A stretch of 64,000 bases of DNA from Methylobacterium sp. WSM2598 (GCF_000379105.1 NZ_KB900609.1:4493031-4557030); one strand, 5' to 3'. Positions 52,208 through 62,452 are shown, counted from the first letter of the stretch. Made by a program: numbers and translations. The notes: generated by a model not told the origin, from the letters alone.

Positions 52208-53941
52208 TCAGCACGGTCCGGGCGTGGACAAGGTCCAGCCGCCGCCGGCCAGGAGGGTGAGCACCCGGCCGTGATGCGCCGCGAGGCCGGCGCGGTGGCC
52301 GACGCTGACGAATCGCACCCCCGTCGCGGCGAGCAGGCGGTAGAGGTGCTCCTCCGTCGCGAGGTCGACGGCGCTCGTCGCCTCGTCGAGGAGCACGAGC
52401 CGCGGCCGGGTGATCAGGATCCGGGCGAAGGCCAGCCGCTGCTGCTCCCCGAGCGAGAGGATCCGCCCCCAATCCTTCTCGGCGCCAAGGCCGCCGTGAT
52501 CCGCCGCGAGGTCGGGCAGCCGGACGGCGGCGAGGGCGGCGAGCAGGTCCGCGTCCGGCACGTCGCGCCCGCGCGGGTAGAGGAGCTGCGCGCGCAGATC
52601 CGCCGCCGTCACGTAGGGACGCTGCGGAAGGAAGAGGCATTCCTCGGCGCTCGGCAGGGTGACGCGGCCGCCGCCGCGCGTCCACAGACCCGCCATGGCG
52701 CGCAGGAGCGAACTCTTGCCGATGCCGGTCTCGCCGGCGATCAGCAGCGACTCGCCGGGACCGAGCGTCAGCGTCAGGTGCTGCACGAGGCGCCGCTCGC
52801 CGCCCGGCGTCTCCAGGCGGAGGTCGTCGAACGCGACGCGGTCGGGGTCGTGCTCCCGCGCGATCCGCCCCTCCGGGCCTTCCGCCCGGGCGGCGAGCGC
52901 GTCGGCGTGCTCGACGAGCTGGGCGACGCGGACGGCGTGGGGGGCGACGCCGGACAGCGGGGCCAGCACGCCGAGCAGGGCGCCGGTGGCGCCGGCGACC
53001 GAGGTCGCGACCGCCATGCCCTGGGTCAGGGTGCCGACGTCGATCTCCCCGGCAAACAGCCGCGGGGCGAGGATCAGGTAGGGGAGGACCAGCCAGACCA
53101 GGCCGAAGGCGAGCGGCGGCACGTCGGTGACGAGGCGCCGGAACAGCGTGACGGCGAGGTCGCGGCGCACCGCCGCGTCCACGGCGGCGGCGATCCGGAC
53201 CCGTTCGGCCGCCTCCCCGCCGTGGAAGGCGATCGCCTCCGCGTGGGCGCCGATCCGCGCGAGCCCGTGGCGCAGGTCGCCGGCGGCCGCGGCCGCGAGG
53301 TAGCGCAGGCGCACCAGGGGCACGTAGCCGAGATAGGTGGCGACGGCCTGCGCGAGGCTCAGCGCCGCCACGGCCGCCGCCAGCGACCCGTCGATCCCTC
53401 CCAGCACGGCGCTTCCCGCCGCCACGCCGCCGAGCGCCCCCAGCACGACCGCGGGCAGGCGGAGGAACTGGGCGACGACCGTCGACAGGCTGTCCTGGAT
53501 GCGCTGGTCGGGATTGTCGAGCGCCCCGCCCCGGGCGATGTCGTAGTAGACGCGCCCGCCGAGGTAGCGGCCGAGGACCCGCGTCGTCAGCCAGATCCGC
53601 CACGCCCGGGTGATCCAGGCGCCGAGGATCCCGGCGAGGCCGGGCAGCGCGTGCGCGACGGCGAAGAGGAGCGCGTAGGCGAGGAAGCCGTCCCGGAACA
53701 GCGCGCCGTCGCGGTTGACGAGCCCGTTGGTCATGTCCTTCAGGGCGAAGGAGGATCGGAGGGCGAGGGCGGTCGTCAGGGCCGTCTCCGCGAGGATCAA
53801 GGCCATGCCGATCCAGTAGGGCCACGCCGCCGCGCGGGTCCAGAACGGGACGAAGAGGCGCGCGAGGCGCCGGGCGAGGCGCAGGTCGATCCGGAAATCC
53901 GACCTGCGCAGGGAGGCGGCCTCCTCGATTCCGGCGCTCAT
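52208..53941 (-). CDS. ABC half-transporter, fused permease-ATPase (SbmA/YddA type)
   Basis: 577 residues. An N-terminal membrane domain of about six helices (residues 35-330) has the YddA-like pattern GRYLGGRVYYDIARGG...NPDQRIQDSL. The ATPase domain has Walker A GETGIGKSSLLRAMAG, signature LSLGEQQRLAFARIL and Walker B LVLLDEATSAVD. Its start overlaps the stop of its frameshifted paralogue (ATGA). The pair and the TonB receptor suggest transport of a siderophore across the inner membrane. Confidence 0.85.
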   Translation of the reverse strand: MSAGIEEAASLRRSDFRIDLRLARRLARLFVPFWTRAAAWPYWIGMALILAETALTTALALRSSFALKDMTNGLVNRDGALFRDGFLAYALLFAVAHALPGLAGILGAWITRAWRIWLTTRVLGRYLGGRVYYDIARGGALDNPDQRIQDSLSTVVAQFLRLPAVVLGALGGVAAGSAVLGGIDGSLAAAVAALSLAQAVATYLGYVPLVRLRYLAAAAAGDLRHGLARIGAHAEAIAFHGGEAAERVRIAAAVDAAVRRDLAVTLFRRLVTDVPPLAFGLVWLVLPYLILAPRLFAGEIDVGTLTQGMAVATSVAGATGALLGVLAPLSGVAPHAVRVAQLVEHADALAARAEGPEGRIAREHDPDRVAFDDLRLETPGGERRLVQHLTLTLGPGESLLIAGETGIGKSSLLRAMAGLWTRGGGRVTLPSAEECLFLPQRPYVTAADLRAQLLYPRGRDVPDADLLAALAAVRLPDLAADHGGLGAEKDWGRILSLGEQQRLAFARILITRPRLVLLDEATSAVDLATEEHLYRLLAATGVRFVSVGHRAGLAAHHGRVLTLLAGGGWTLSTPGPC

Positions 53942-55700
53942 GTCGCCGCCCCGGCGCGGTCCGCGAGGATCATGCGCGGCGCCACGGTTTCGAGCGTCCA
54001 GCGGCCCCCGGCCAGCAGGGTGAGCACCCGCGCGTGGTGCGCGACGAGGGCGGGGCGGTGGGCGACGATCACGTAGGTGGCGCCGCTCCGGCCGAGGAGG
54101 TCGTAGAGGTGGCGCTCGGTCGGCGCGTCGCGGGCGCTCGTCGCCTCGTCGAGGAAGACCAGCACGGGCCGCGCGACCAGGACGCGCGCGAAGGCGAGGC
54201 GCTGCTGCTCGCCGCCGGAGAGGACTTGCGGCCAGTCCCGCACCGCGGCGAGGCCGAGCGCCCCGAGCTGGGGCAGGCGCACCGCGTCCAGGATCGCCAG
54301 CAGCGCCGCGTCGCCCGGATCGGCCGAGCCCGGATAGAGCAGTTGCGCGCGCAGGGTCTCCCGGGTGAGGTAGGGCCGCTGGGGCAGGAACAGGATCGCG
54401 CCCGATGCCGGCAGCACGACGCGGCCCCCGCCGCGGGTCCAAAGCCCCGCCACGGCGCGCAGCAGCGAACTCTTGCCGATCCCGGTCTCGCCCACGACCA
54501 CGAGGCTGTCGCCGGCTTGCAGCGCGACGTCGAGGTCGCGCACGAGCTGCCGGGCCCCGTCCGGCGTCGAGAGCGACAGCGCCTCGATCCTCAGCGCGTC
54601 CCCGTACCGGGCCGCGGCGATGCGCGGGCGGTCGTCGGGCTCGCGGCCCAGGGCGTCGAACCGCTCCTGGAGCGGCGCGAGCCGCACCACCCGGGTCGCC
54701 AGGGTGCCCAGGCTCGACAGGATCAGCGCCAGGGTCTGGACGACGTCCCGCATCATCACGGTGACGGCGGCGGCCTGCGCGAGGGCGCCGTAGCTCATCG
54801 CGCCCGCCGCCACGCGCTCGCCGAGGAGGAGGTAGGGCAGCAGGGTCCAGGCGAGCGTGAAGGCACCGTCCACGCCGAGGGAGACCAGGGCCCCCGCGCG
54901 CTCCTGGCGGAAGTGCCGCGCGGCCGCCTCGCCCGTCCGCGCCAGGACGGTGCGCCCCTCGGCGGCCTCGCCCCCGTAGAAGGCGATCTCCTCGGCGCAG
55001 TCGCGGATCCGCATCAGGTCGCCGCGCAGGGCTCCCTCGGCGGTCTGCCAGGCCACGTGCCGGCGGATGAGGAGCGGGGCCACCCCGTACGCGGCGGCCA
55101 GCTGCGCGAACCCGAGCAGCGGCACCGCCAGGAGGAAGCGCTCGTCCAGGGCGACCAGCACGACGAAGGCCGCGGCCAGCCGGGAGGCCACCCCGACCAC
55201 CCACTGGGCGATCTGGATCACGAGTTCGATGAAGGGGGCGATGCTCTCGGCGATGCGCTGGTCGGGCGCGTCGAGGTCGCCGCGCAGGCCGATCTCGTAA
55301 TAGGTGCGCCGGGCGAGGTACTGGCCGACGATGTGGCCCGTCAGCCAGCGGCGCCAATCCGCCTCGACGAGGCCGTCGACGACGAAGCGGATCTGGGGAA
55401 GCAGGACCTTGCCGGCGCTGAGGAGCAGGAGCGCGGCGAGCGCCGCCTCGAAGGCCGCGAGTTCCTCGCGACGAGCGCGTCGGTGAGCGCCTTCAGCGCG
55501 CCGGCCGCGCGCACGGCCAGGACCGAGAACACGACGCCGTGCGCCAGGAGCAGCCCCAGGCCAAGCCAGGCCGGCCAGGCGCGGCGGCGGCGCCAGTACG
55601 GAACGGTCAGCCGCACGATCCGCCGCAGCAGCTGGCCGTCGATCCGGTCGTCGCGCCGGTCCGTCCCGGGCCCGGCTCTGAGGCAGAAGGGAAAGCGCAT
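53938..55700 (-). pseudogene. ABC half-transporter with a frameshift in the membrane domain
   Basis: The N-terminus is in one frame (LLRRIVRLTVPYWRRRRAWP to ALKALTDALVARN), the rest in another (EELAAFEAALAALLLL, then the NPDQRI-equivalent APDQRIAESIAPF, and a full ATPase domain with GETGIGKSSLLRAVAG and VLVFLDEATSARD). The switch lies at about 55460-55475 and needs a one-base indel. The paralogue at 52208-53941 runs through this point without a break. Apart from the shift, all catalytic motifs are intact, so the damage is recent or a sequence error. Confidence 0.75.
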
Positions 55701-55734
55701 TCGTGAGACCGGGCCCCGCACCGCCCTCGACTCC

Positions 55735-58355
55735 TCAATCGAACGAGTATTTCGCCTGCAGCAGGAATGCCCTTCCCTGCACGATACCGACGTAGCTTGT
55801 CGCATAACTCGGCATATATGCGTATTTGTTGAAGATGTTGTTGACCTTCAACTGTACGGAGAAGCGATCCATGGTGTATCCGATCATCGCATCGGCGACG
55901 ACGTAGCCGGGAATCTTCAGCTTCGTGGGGTCGTTGAGGGAGGCGGACGTCAGGCTGTCGGAAGTGCCGCGCGCGCCGAGCCCGACCGTGAGCCCCCGCA
56001 AGGGGCCGTCCTGGACGGTGTAGGCGACCCAGAGACTGGCCGTGTATTGCGGGATCGCATTCATCGCGCTGGCGACCTGCGTGCTCACGTTCTTCGCCTT
56101 GATCGACGAGAAGGCCCCGATCAGGTTCAGGCCGGGCAGCACCTCGCCCTGCATCTCGAACTCGAAGCCCTTGCTGTTCTGGCCGCCCACGAGTTCGACG
56201 AAGTTGCAGCCGCGGATGGCGTCGCAGACCGCGACGTTGGTCGCGGCGAGGTCGAAGTAATCCGCCGTGACCGTGAGCTTCTTGTCGAACAGGTAGAAGC
56301 GGCCGCCGAACTCGAACTGGTCCACTCCCATCGGCGGGGTCGGCTTCCCGGTCAGGCTGTTGATGCTGTTCTGCGGAACGATGCCGACCGAGCGGTTCCC
56401 GTAGGCCGTGAAGTACGGCGTCACGTCGAAGGCGGCTCCGGCCGTCCACGACAGGCCGTCCGTCGGGTAATCGACGGACGGCTTGATGCGCCCGATGCCG
56501 CTGCGGGCGATCGAATCGAGATCGTCGTACCTCACCTGCCCGAAGATGTGGAGGCGGTTGTCGAGCGTGTCGAACTTCTCGGTGTAGTAATAGCCGATAC
56601 CGGTGCCGCGGGTGCCGTCGTAGTTGGTGGCCGGACCGTTCGGAACCCGGTAGAGCGGCTGGGTCGGCAGCCCGGTCAGCGGATTGATGCTGAAGGGCGA
56701 GCTGTAGTTCGTGCTCGCGTTCATGGCGAAGGACGTGTAGTCGATGCCGAATTTCGACACTTGCCGGGCAAAGCCGGCATCGTAGGTGAGCGTCAGGTCC
56801 GCCTGGTCGATCAACCGCGCGTAGTCGTACCGAAGCATCGTCTGCCGGGCCTGCCAGCTTCCGGCCGGTGCGCCGCGCCTCGTCGTCCCGAGCCAGGAAT
56901 AGCCGTTGATGTCGTCGTACGAGATCTCGTAGCGCACCTTGTTGTTCAGAACGACGTTCAGGCCCAGTATGTCTCCGAAATCGTGAGATTGCTCGGAGTA
57001 GAGCGTCGTGGTCGTGTCGTGGTAATGCAGGTTCGGGTTGACCTGCATCACCCCGCGCGGGATCCGCAGGAGCGGATGCAGCGGGTTGAAATCGCTCGGG
57101 TTTCGCGCAGCGAAGGTGTACTGGACGGGCAGACGGGTCTGATCGAAGAAGCGCAGGCCGGCCAGGAGGCTGGTGCCCTCTCCCTCCCACTTCACGACCG
57201 GGGAGACGAGGTACTCGCTCGCATTGCGGTACCCCGCGTAGTTCTCGTCCGTGAGCGTCCCCGCGAGGTTGAAGCGGTAGGTCAGGCCCTCGGTCCCGGC
57301 CAGCGGTCCGCCGAGATCGACGGCGAGCATCTTGTCGCCGAAGGAGCCGTAGCGGGCGGTCAGGTCGCGGATCACCGTGCTGGTCGGCTGCTTCGTCGTC
57401 AGGTTGACGGTCCCGCCTCCGAGCGTGCTCACGCCCGACAGGATCGCGCTGGGCCCCTTCAGCACCTCCACGCGCTCGATATCCGCGATCGGAATCTGGC
57501 GAGCCTGTGTGAAAACGCAGGGGCTGTAGAAGGATTTTCCCTCGCCCACCCTGGGGAGCGCCAGTATAGGCATCCTGACGGCATCTCTGCTGCCGCTCAT
57601 GGCACCTGAACGGTGGCTGCGCAGAAGATTGTTCTAAAATTCGGAGGTGCGTCCGAGTTTTCACACAGCCTGTGGCCGAAGCCGTCATTGCCGAAGCCGG
57701 TGGCGCGCTGGCCGTTCACCGAGGTGCCGGTCGTCTTGAAGCCGCGGATCGTGAAGGTCGGCAGGTTCGAGTCGCCGGTCCCGATCGTGACGCCGGCGAC
57801 GTTCTGCACCGCATCGGTCGCGCTGGTGATCACCTGCGAGCGGATCACGTCCTGCGTCACGGTGGAGATCGCGAGGGGGATCTCCCGGGCCGTGGCGCCG
57901 GGGAGCCTCGCCGCGGTGCCCGCGTCGCCCGCCTGGAACCCGGCATCGCCGAAGCGCGACGCCCCGCCCTCGTCGGTCACGTCGATCGTCGCGAGGTCGC
58001 CGGCCGGCGCGGTGGCGGAGGTGCTGGAGACGTCGCGCACCAGGCTGACGCTCCCGTCCGCGGCTTGGGCGAGGCGCAGGCCGGTGCCGGCGAGGGCGCG
58101 CTGCAGCGCCTCGCGGACCGTGACCTGGCCCCGGAGCAGGCCGGCCCGCCGCCCCGAGACGAGTTCGGGCGCGAAGGTGATCACCACCTGACCCTGTCGC
58201 GAGATCGCGAGCAGCGTCGTGGCGAGAGCGCCCGCCGGCAGATCGACCTCGATCGGCGTATCCAGCCCGGCCCGCGCCGGCGCGGCGGCCATGATCAGAG
58301 CCAGAACCGCCGCCGCACCCGCGAGATGGGCCGATCCGCCCCGCATTCTCACCAT
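55735..58355 (-). pseudogene. TonB-dependent siderophore receptor with STN signalling domain, interrupted by an insertion
   Basis: The N-terminal part (58355-57669) has a signal peptide, an STN domain (DLPAGALATTLLAISRQGQV) that talks to FecR, and the beginning of the plug: TSVNGQRATGFGNDGFG. The rest (57504-55735) starts at RQIPIADIERVEVLKGPSAI and ends in a beta-barrel with the terminal phenylalanine-containing strand AFLLQAKYSFD. The two are in different frames because of a 164-bp insertion with terminal inverted repeats. Without the insertion the frame is continuous. It would import a ferric siderophore across the outer membrane using TonB. Confidence 0.85.
57505..57668. mobile_element. 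MITE-like element of 164 bp with 12-bp terminal inverted repeats
   Basis: The left end CTGTGTGAAAAC (57505-57516) is the exact reverse complement of the right end GTTTTCACACAG (57657-57668). It contains no transposase and no long frame. Length modulo 3 is 2, exactly what is needed for the two halves of the receptor gene to be in different frames; removing it rejoins GFGNDGFGHR and ARQIPIAD. The GC content is lower than that of the host gene. A target duplication is not obvious. Confidence 0.8.
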
Positions 58356-58496
58356 GAAGGCCCCCGAAATCAGCTTTCATTCCCCTGTCTAACTCTGGGG
58401 AAGAATGCCTACGGCGACGGGCCGATTGTTCGTGATGTGGCGCGGCGGCCGCAGGATCGCGCGGGCGGCCGCGCGCGGGCCGGAGAGGGAACCGGC

Positions 58497-59600
58497 TCAG
58501 GCCGCCAGCGCCGCGTCGGGCGCGACGCCGCGGGCGAAGAAGGCCTCGATGGCCGCCCGATGGCTTTCGAGCGAGAGGCCGCGCGCGGCGCGCCAGGCCG
58601 GGTCGAGATGGGTGCTGCGGTAGCGCTCGCCCGAATCGCAGAGCAGCGTCACCACCGAGCCCGTCTCCCCGGCCCGCGCCATGCCGGCGATGATCCGGGC
58701 GGCCGCCCAGAGGTTGGTGCCGGTCGAGCCGCCGCAGGAGCGGCCGATCCGCTCCGAGAGCACCTGCGCGGCGGCGAGGCTGGCGGCGTCGGGCACCGCC
58801 TCGGCCCGGTCGATCAGGTCGGGCAGGAAGGACGGCTCGCAGCGCCCGCGGCCGATGCCTTCGATCACGGAGGGCGGGCCCTCCGCCCGCCGCACGGCCC
58901 GATCCGCGACGTGGCGGTGGAACACCGAGGCCTCGGGATCGGCGAGGCAGATCCGGGTCGGGAACTGCCGGTAGCGGATGAAGCGCCCGATCGTCGCCGA
59001 GGTGCCGCCGGTGCCGGCCCCGACGACGATCCAGGCCGGCACCGGCTGCGGCTCCCGCGCCATCTGGGCGAACACCGCCTCGGCGATGTTGTTGTTGCCC
59101 CGCCAGTCGGTGGCCCGCTCGGCGAAGGTGAACTGGTCCATGTAGTGACCGCCGAGCTCGGCCGCGAGCCGCTCCGCCTCGGCGTAGACGGCGGCCGGGG
59201 TCTCGACGAAGCGGCAGCTCCCGCCGTAGCGGGCGATCTGCGCGACCTTCTCGGCCGAGGTGCCGCGCGGGATCACGGCCACGAAGGGCAACCCGATCAG
59301 TTGCGCGAAATAGGCCTCGCTCACCGCGGTCGAGCCGCTCGACGCCTCCACGATCGTGGTGCCGGGGCCGATCCAGCCGCTGCACAGGCCGTAGAGGAAC
59401 AGCGAGCGGGCGAGGCGGTGCTTCAGGCTCCCGGTCGGGTGGGTCGATTCGTCCTTGACGTAGAGGCTGATGCCCGGGAGGGCCGGCAGCGGCACGCGCA
59501 GGAGATGCGTGTCGGCGGAGCGGTTGAAATCCGCCTCGATCGCCTCCACGGCCCGCGCGACCCAGCCCCTCTCGCCCCCTACTCCTTCGCTCGCGCGCAA
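58497..59600 (-). CDS. Cysteine synthase-like pyridoxal-phosphate enzyme
   Basis: 367 residues from TTG 59600, which has GGGGAG 6 bases upstream. The cofactor lysine is in DESTHPTGSLKHRLAR, the substrate loop is VEASSGSTAVSEAYFA, and the phosphate loop is GAGTGGTSATIGR. The family makes cysteine or related compounds from serine derivatives; this subgroup's exact reaction is not known to me. The C-terminal part has LCDSGERYRSTHLD, typical for it. Confidence 0.8.
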   Translation of the reverse strand: MRASEGVGGERGWVARAVEAIEADFNRSADTHLLRVPLPALPGISLYVKDESTHPTGSLKHRLARSLFLYGLCSGWIGPGTTIVEASSGSTAVSEAYFAQLIGLPFVAVIPRGTSAEKVAQIARYGGSCRFVETPAAVYAEAERLAAELGGHYMDQFTFAERATDWRGNNNIAEAVFAQMAREPQPVPAWIVVGAGTGGTSATIGRFIRYRQFPTRICLADPEASVFHRHVADRAVRRAEGPPSVIEGIGRGRCEPSFLPDLIDRAEAVPDAASLAAAQVLSERIGRSCGGSTGTNLWAAARIIAGMARAGETGSVVTLLCDSGERYRSTHLDPAWRAARGLSLESHRAAIEAFFARGVAPDAALAA

Positions 59601-59719
59601 TGCGGTCTCCCCTTCGCTGAGTTCCGGCTGCCCTCGGCCCGGGCACCGGGCCGCGCGGTGCGAGAGCAGCGCCCGATCCCGTTGCCGTCGGACGCTGCCC
59701 TCGGTCGTTGATTGTGCCC

Positions 59720-59763
59720 CATCGTCTCCGCCGAACCGGTGACCGCTTCGGCGAAGGACGCTC
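59720..59763. repeat. Interspersed repeat family B
   Basis: The core CGCCGAA-CCGGTGACCGC-TTCGGCG is perfect here (about 59729-59753). It is preceded by CATCGTCTC, like the copy at 28111. It ends at the stop codon of the following thioredoxin-like gene. Confidence 0.82.
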
Positions 59764-60841
59764 AGGCCCGCGCCGGCAGCGCGCACTGCCCGTCGGCGCA
59801 GACCTCCGCCGGCATCTCCCCGCAGCGCGACACCAGCGCGTCGATCGCCGCGAGGTCGGCTTCCGCCGCCCCGGCCTCGCGGGCCGCCGCGCCGGCGAGG
59901 CGGGCGCGCGCCGCGGCCTCGCCGGGGCGGCCCGCCGTCAGCAGCGCCTCGGCGAGGGCGCGCGACAGCCGCGCCCGGATCGACGGCGAGGACGCTTCGC
60001 CGAGGTTGCGCTCGGCCGCCTCGAGGGCCTCGATGGCGACGGCCGCCGCGGCCGGGCCCGGCCGCGCCGCCACGCCCATCCCGATCTCGAACAGCCTGTT
60101 GACGTCGTCGGCGCAGACCTCACCGACGAGGCGCCGCGCGTAAGCGAGCGCGGCGCCATGCCCCGACGCCAGCAGGAGCTTGAGCTTGCCCACGCCGTGG
60201 CTCCGCTCCAGGTCGGGCTGGGCCGCGAAGGTCGCGTCGTAGGACGCGAGGGCGCTCTCCCGATCCTTCGCGGCGAGGTGGGCGGAGACCGCCGCCTCCA
60301 GGGCCCGGCGCTCGCGCACCTTGCCGCGGCGCAGCCAGTCCCGGTGCTCCGCGGCCCGGGCCGGGAGGTCCCAGCTGCCGTCCAGCACGGCGGCGAGCGG
60401 CCCGTCGATCTCGAGGGGATGCCCGATCCAGGCGACCCGGCCGTCCCGATCGACGATGAAGGCCGCCGGGATGCCCGGCTGGTAGGAGGCGTCGCACCAG
60501 CGCGCGCGCATCCAGCCGCGGCGGGCCTCGGCGTCGGGGGGCAGATCCACGGCGATGCGATAGCCGATCCCGTCGCCCTGCTCGCGCACGAAGGACGCCA
60601 CCTGGTCGATCTCGGTCCAGGCCACGGCGACGCCGAGCACCGCGACCTCCGGGTGGCGCGCCTGGACGGCGGTGAGATGGGGGATGCTCGCCCGGCACGG
60701 ACCGCACCAGGTGGCCCAGAACTCGACGACGTGCACGGTGCCGGGTGCGAAGGCGGTGATCGGCTCGCCCTTCAGGAAGGTCGTCACCCGAATCTCCGGC
60801 GCCGAATCGCCGACGAGAAGTTCCGTCTGGTTCATGGTCAT
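59762..60841 (-). CDS. TlpA-like thioredoxin domain protein with C-terminal helical repeats
   Basis: 359 residues. The N-terminal thioredoxin fold has the redox site FWATWCGPCRASIPHL and the cis-proline segment YQPGIPAAFIVDRDG. The C-terminal half (from about residue 165) is helical and alanine-rich, TPR-like (LASYDATFAAQPDLERSHGV, VGEVCADDVNRLFE). No signal peptide or membrane anchor is visible at MTMNQTELLVGD, so it is probably cytoplasmic. The start could be 60841 or 60835. Confidence 0.8.
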   Translation of the reverse strand: MTMNQTELLVGDSAPEIRVTTFLKGEPITAFAPGTVHVVEFWATWCGPCRASIPHLTAVQARHPEVAVLGVAVAWTEIDQVASFVREQGDGIGYRIAVDLPPDAEARRGWMRARWCDASYQPGIPAAFIVDRDGRVAWIGHPLEIDGPLAAVLDGSWDLPARAAEHRDWLRRGKVRERRALEAAVSAHLAAKDRESALASYDATFAAQPDLERSHGVGKLKLLLASGHGAALAYARRLVGEVCADDVNRLFEIGMGVAARPGPAAAAVAIEALEAAERNLGEASSPSIRARLSRALAEALLTAGRPGEAAARARLAGAAAREAGAAEADLAAIDALVSRCGEMPAEVCADGQCALPARA

Positions 60842-60897
60842 GGTCTCTGCGATGCGGGAGGGAACGGGAGCGCACCGCCGCGGCGCGCCGTCATCGG

Positions 60898-61026
60898 ACA
60901 TCCGGTCGATGGCGTCGCCATCTCCCATTTCGGCCATGCGGATGTCGGCTTCGCTGAGGCGCCGCGCTCAGGCGCCGCGCGGGCTCGTGATCCGGGACCC
61001 GCTTTGATCACGCGGGTCCCGGATCA
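60898..61026. repeat. Interspersed repeat family A with perfect end hairpin
   Basis: It begins ACATCCGGTCGATGGC and GATGGCGTCGCCATC, then TTTCGGCCATGCGGAT and GCTTCGCTGAGGCGCCGCGC, with the core duplicated. The end is a perfect 15-bp stem: TGATCCGGGACCCGC (60988-61002) with GCGGGTCCCGGATCA (61012-61026). The stem lies 20 bp beyond the stop codon of the next gene (61047) and could act as its terminator. Confidence 0.85.
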
Positions 61027-61046
61027 GGCGGGGCGAGCGCCGGGCC

Positions 61047-61463
61047 TTACTTGCGCGGGCTCACGGCGGGCGCCTGCGCGCCCGGGGCGGGCGCCTCGGC
61101 GGGCGCGGGATTCGACGGACCCGTGACGGGCCTCAGCACCTCGCCGAGCGGCGCCACCGCCTCGTCGAAGAGGTGCAGGCCCTCCGTGACCGGGGACACG
61201 ATCAGCCCAATCGGGGCGAAGAGGGGCGCGACGATGTCCGGCCCGAGCGCGGTCGCGGGCCGCGGCGGCCTCTGGGACGGGTCGGCCGGCGCGGATTGCA
61301 GGAGCGCGTCGCGCTGCGCCGCCGCCGCACCGCCGAGCCCCAGCCGGGCGGAACCGCTCGCCGCCGTCCTCGCCGCGGCGCCCGGCGCGCGCCCGTCCTG
61401 GGCCGGCGCGGCGCCCGACAGCGCCAGGAGCGCCGCCAGGCCCGTCAGGATGCTCCGTCTCAT
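61047..61463 (-). CDS. Secreted hypothetical protein
   Basis: 138 residues with a signal peptide (MRRSILTGLAALLALSG, cleavage after APA). GGGGAG lies 4-9 bases upstream of the ATG at 61463. The mature protein is rich in Ala, Pro and Gly and has one hydrophobic stretch, DIVAPLFAPIGLIVSPVTEG. It follows tonB by 65 bp in the same direction and might belong to the Ton system operon. I know no family for it. Confidence 0.6.
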   Translation of the reverse strand: MRRSILTGLAALLALSGAAPAQDGRAPGAAARTAASGSARLGLGGAAAAQRDALLQSAPADPSQRPPRPATALGPDIVAPLFAPIGLIVSPVTEGLHLFDEAVAPLGEVLRPVTGPSNPAPAEAPAPGAQAPAVSPRK

Positions 61464-61528
61464 GCTTCTCCCCTCTCTGGTGGATCCCCGCCCCGGCGCG
61501 CGGCGCCGCGGGCGCGCAGCCGGCCCGC

Positions 61529-62452
61529 TCACCGTCGGAAGTTGAGCGGCACGGTGAGCGTGGTGGTCCGGCCCCCCGGCGGCGGCGGATAGGGCGCGGC
61601 CCGGTACATCACCGCGACGGCCTCCGCGTCGAGCGCCGCACTGCCCGAGGACGCCACCAGCCGGACGCCCGAGGCGCTTCCGCCCGGTCCGAAAGTGACG
61701 CTGACGACGGCGACGCCGGTCTGGCCGCGCGCCTCGGCCGGGAAGCGCTTGGCGCGCACGATCTTCGCCCGCACCTCGGCCTGCCAGCTCGCCCGCGACG
61801 CCTCGCCGGCCGCGCTGCCGGCGCTGGGCGCCGCCGTGACCTCGGCGGTGTGCCGGTCCGAGCGCGGGCCGCCGCCGGCCCGCGAGGCCGCCCGCGGCTT
61901 CTCCCTCGTCTCGGCCGGCTTCTCCTTGCGGACCACCGGTTTCGGCTTCTCGACGGGCTTGCGCGGCCGCTCCTTCTCGGGCGGCTTCCGGGGCTTGGCC
62001 GGCTCGGGCGGCGTCTCGGCCTTGACCGGCTCGGGCGGCTTCTCGGGGAGCACGGCCTGCGGCTTCACCTCCGGCGGGGGCGGGGGAACGGAGAGGATCG
62101 GCTCGGGCGCCGGGGGAGGCGGGGGCGGTTCCATCTCGGGCGCAGGCGGTTCCGAGGCGCTCTGAGCGTCGGCCGGAGGCCCCTCGGCCGCGTTGTCGAC
62201 CTCCGAGCGCGCCGTGACGGCGATCGGCGCGAGGTTGATCATCACGGCCGCCGGGGCCTGCGCGGGGGGAGGCGGCGGCGCGTCCCGCGCCGTGGCCAGC
62301 AGGTAGGCCCCGACATGGAGCGCGAGCGTGGCGGAGATCGCCGTCGCCCAGGTGAGGAACCGGACGAGACGCGGGGTCTCGCGCAGGTCCGCCCGGCGCA
62401 GCCGCGGGGCCTGCGCCGCGTGCGCGAAGGCATCCGGCGGCAGGTGCATCAT
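61529..62452 (-). CDS. tonB: TonB family energy transducer
   Basis: 307 residues. One membrane helix near residues 33-52 (FLTWATAISATLALHVGAYL) is followed by a long Pro/Glu/Lys-rich spacer (about 90-185) that spans the periplasm, and a C-terminal TonB domain: WQAEVRAKIVRAKRFPAEAR and ALDAEAVAVMYRAAPYPPPP. It couples the proton gradient used by ExbBD to outer membrane receptors. Its start overlaps the exbD stop by 4 bp. Confidence 0.92.
   Translation of the reverse strand: MMHLPPDAFAHAAQAPRLRRADLRETPRLVRFLTWATAISATLALHVGAYLLATARDAPPPPPAQAPAAVMINLAPIAVTARSEVDNAAEGPPADAQSASEPPAPEMEPPPPPPAPEPILSVPPPPPEVKPQAVLPEKPPEPVKAETPPEPAKPRKPPEKERPRKPVEKPKPVVRKEKPAETREKPRAASRAGGGPRSDRHTAEVTAAPSAGSAAGEASRASWQAEVRAKIVRAKRFPAEARGQTGVAVVSVTFGPGGSASGVRLVASSGSAALDAEAVAVMYRAAPYPPPPGGRTTTLTVPLNFRR

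Noticed and set aside
54034..57609. Open frame of 1191 codons on the + strand
   Set aside because: Antisense to the ABC half-transporter and the TonB receptor, both recognisable by motif.
61047..61545. Plus-strand frame opposite the secreted protein gene
   Set aside because: The minus-strand frame has a signal peptide and a good Shine-Dalgarno; the opposite frame has neither.
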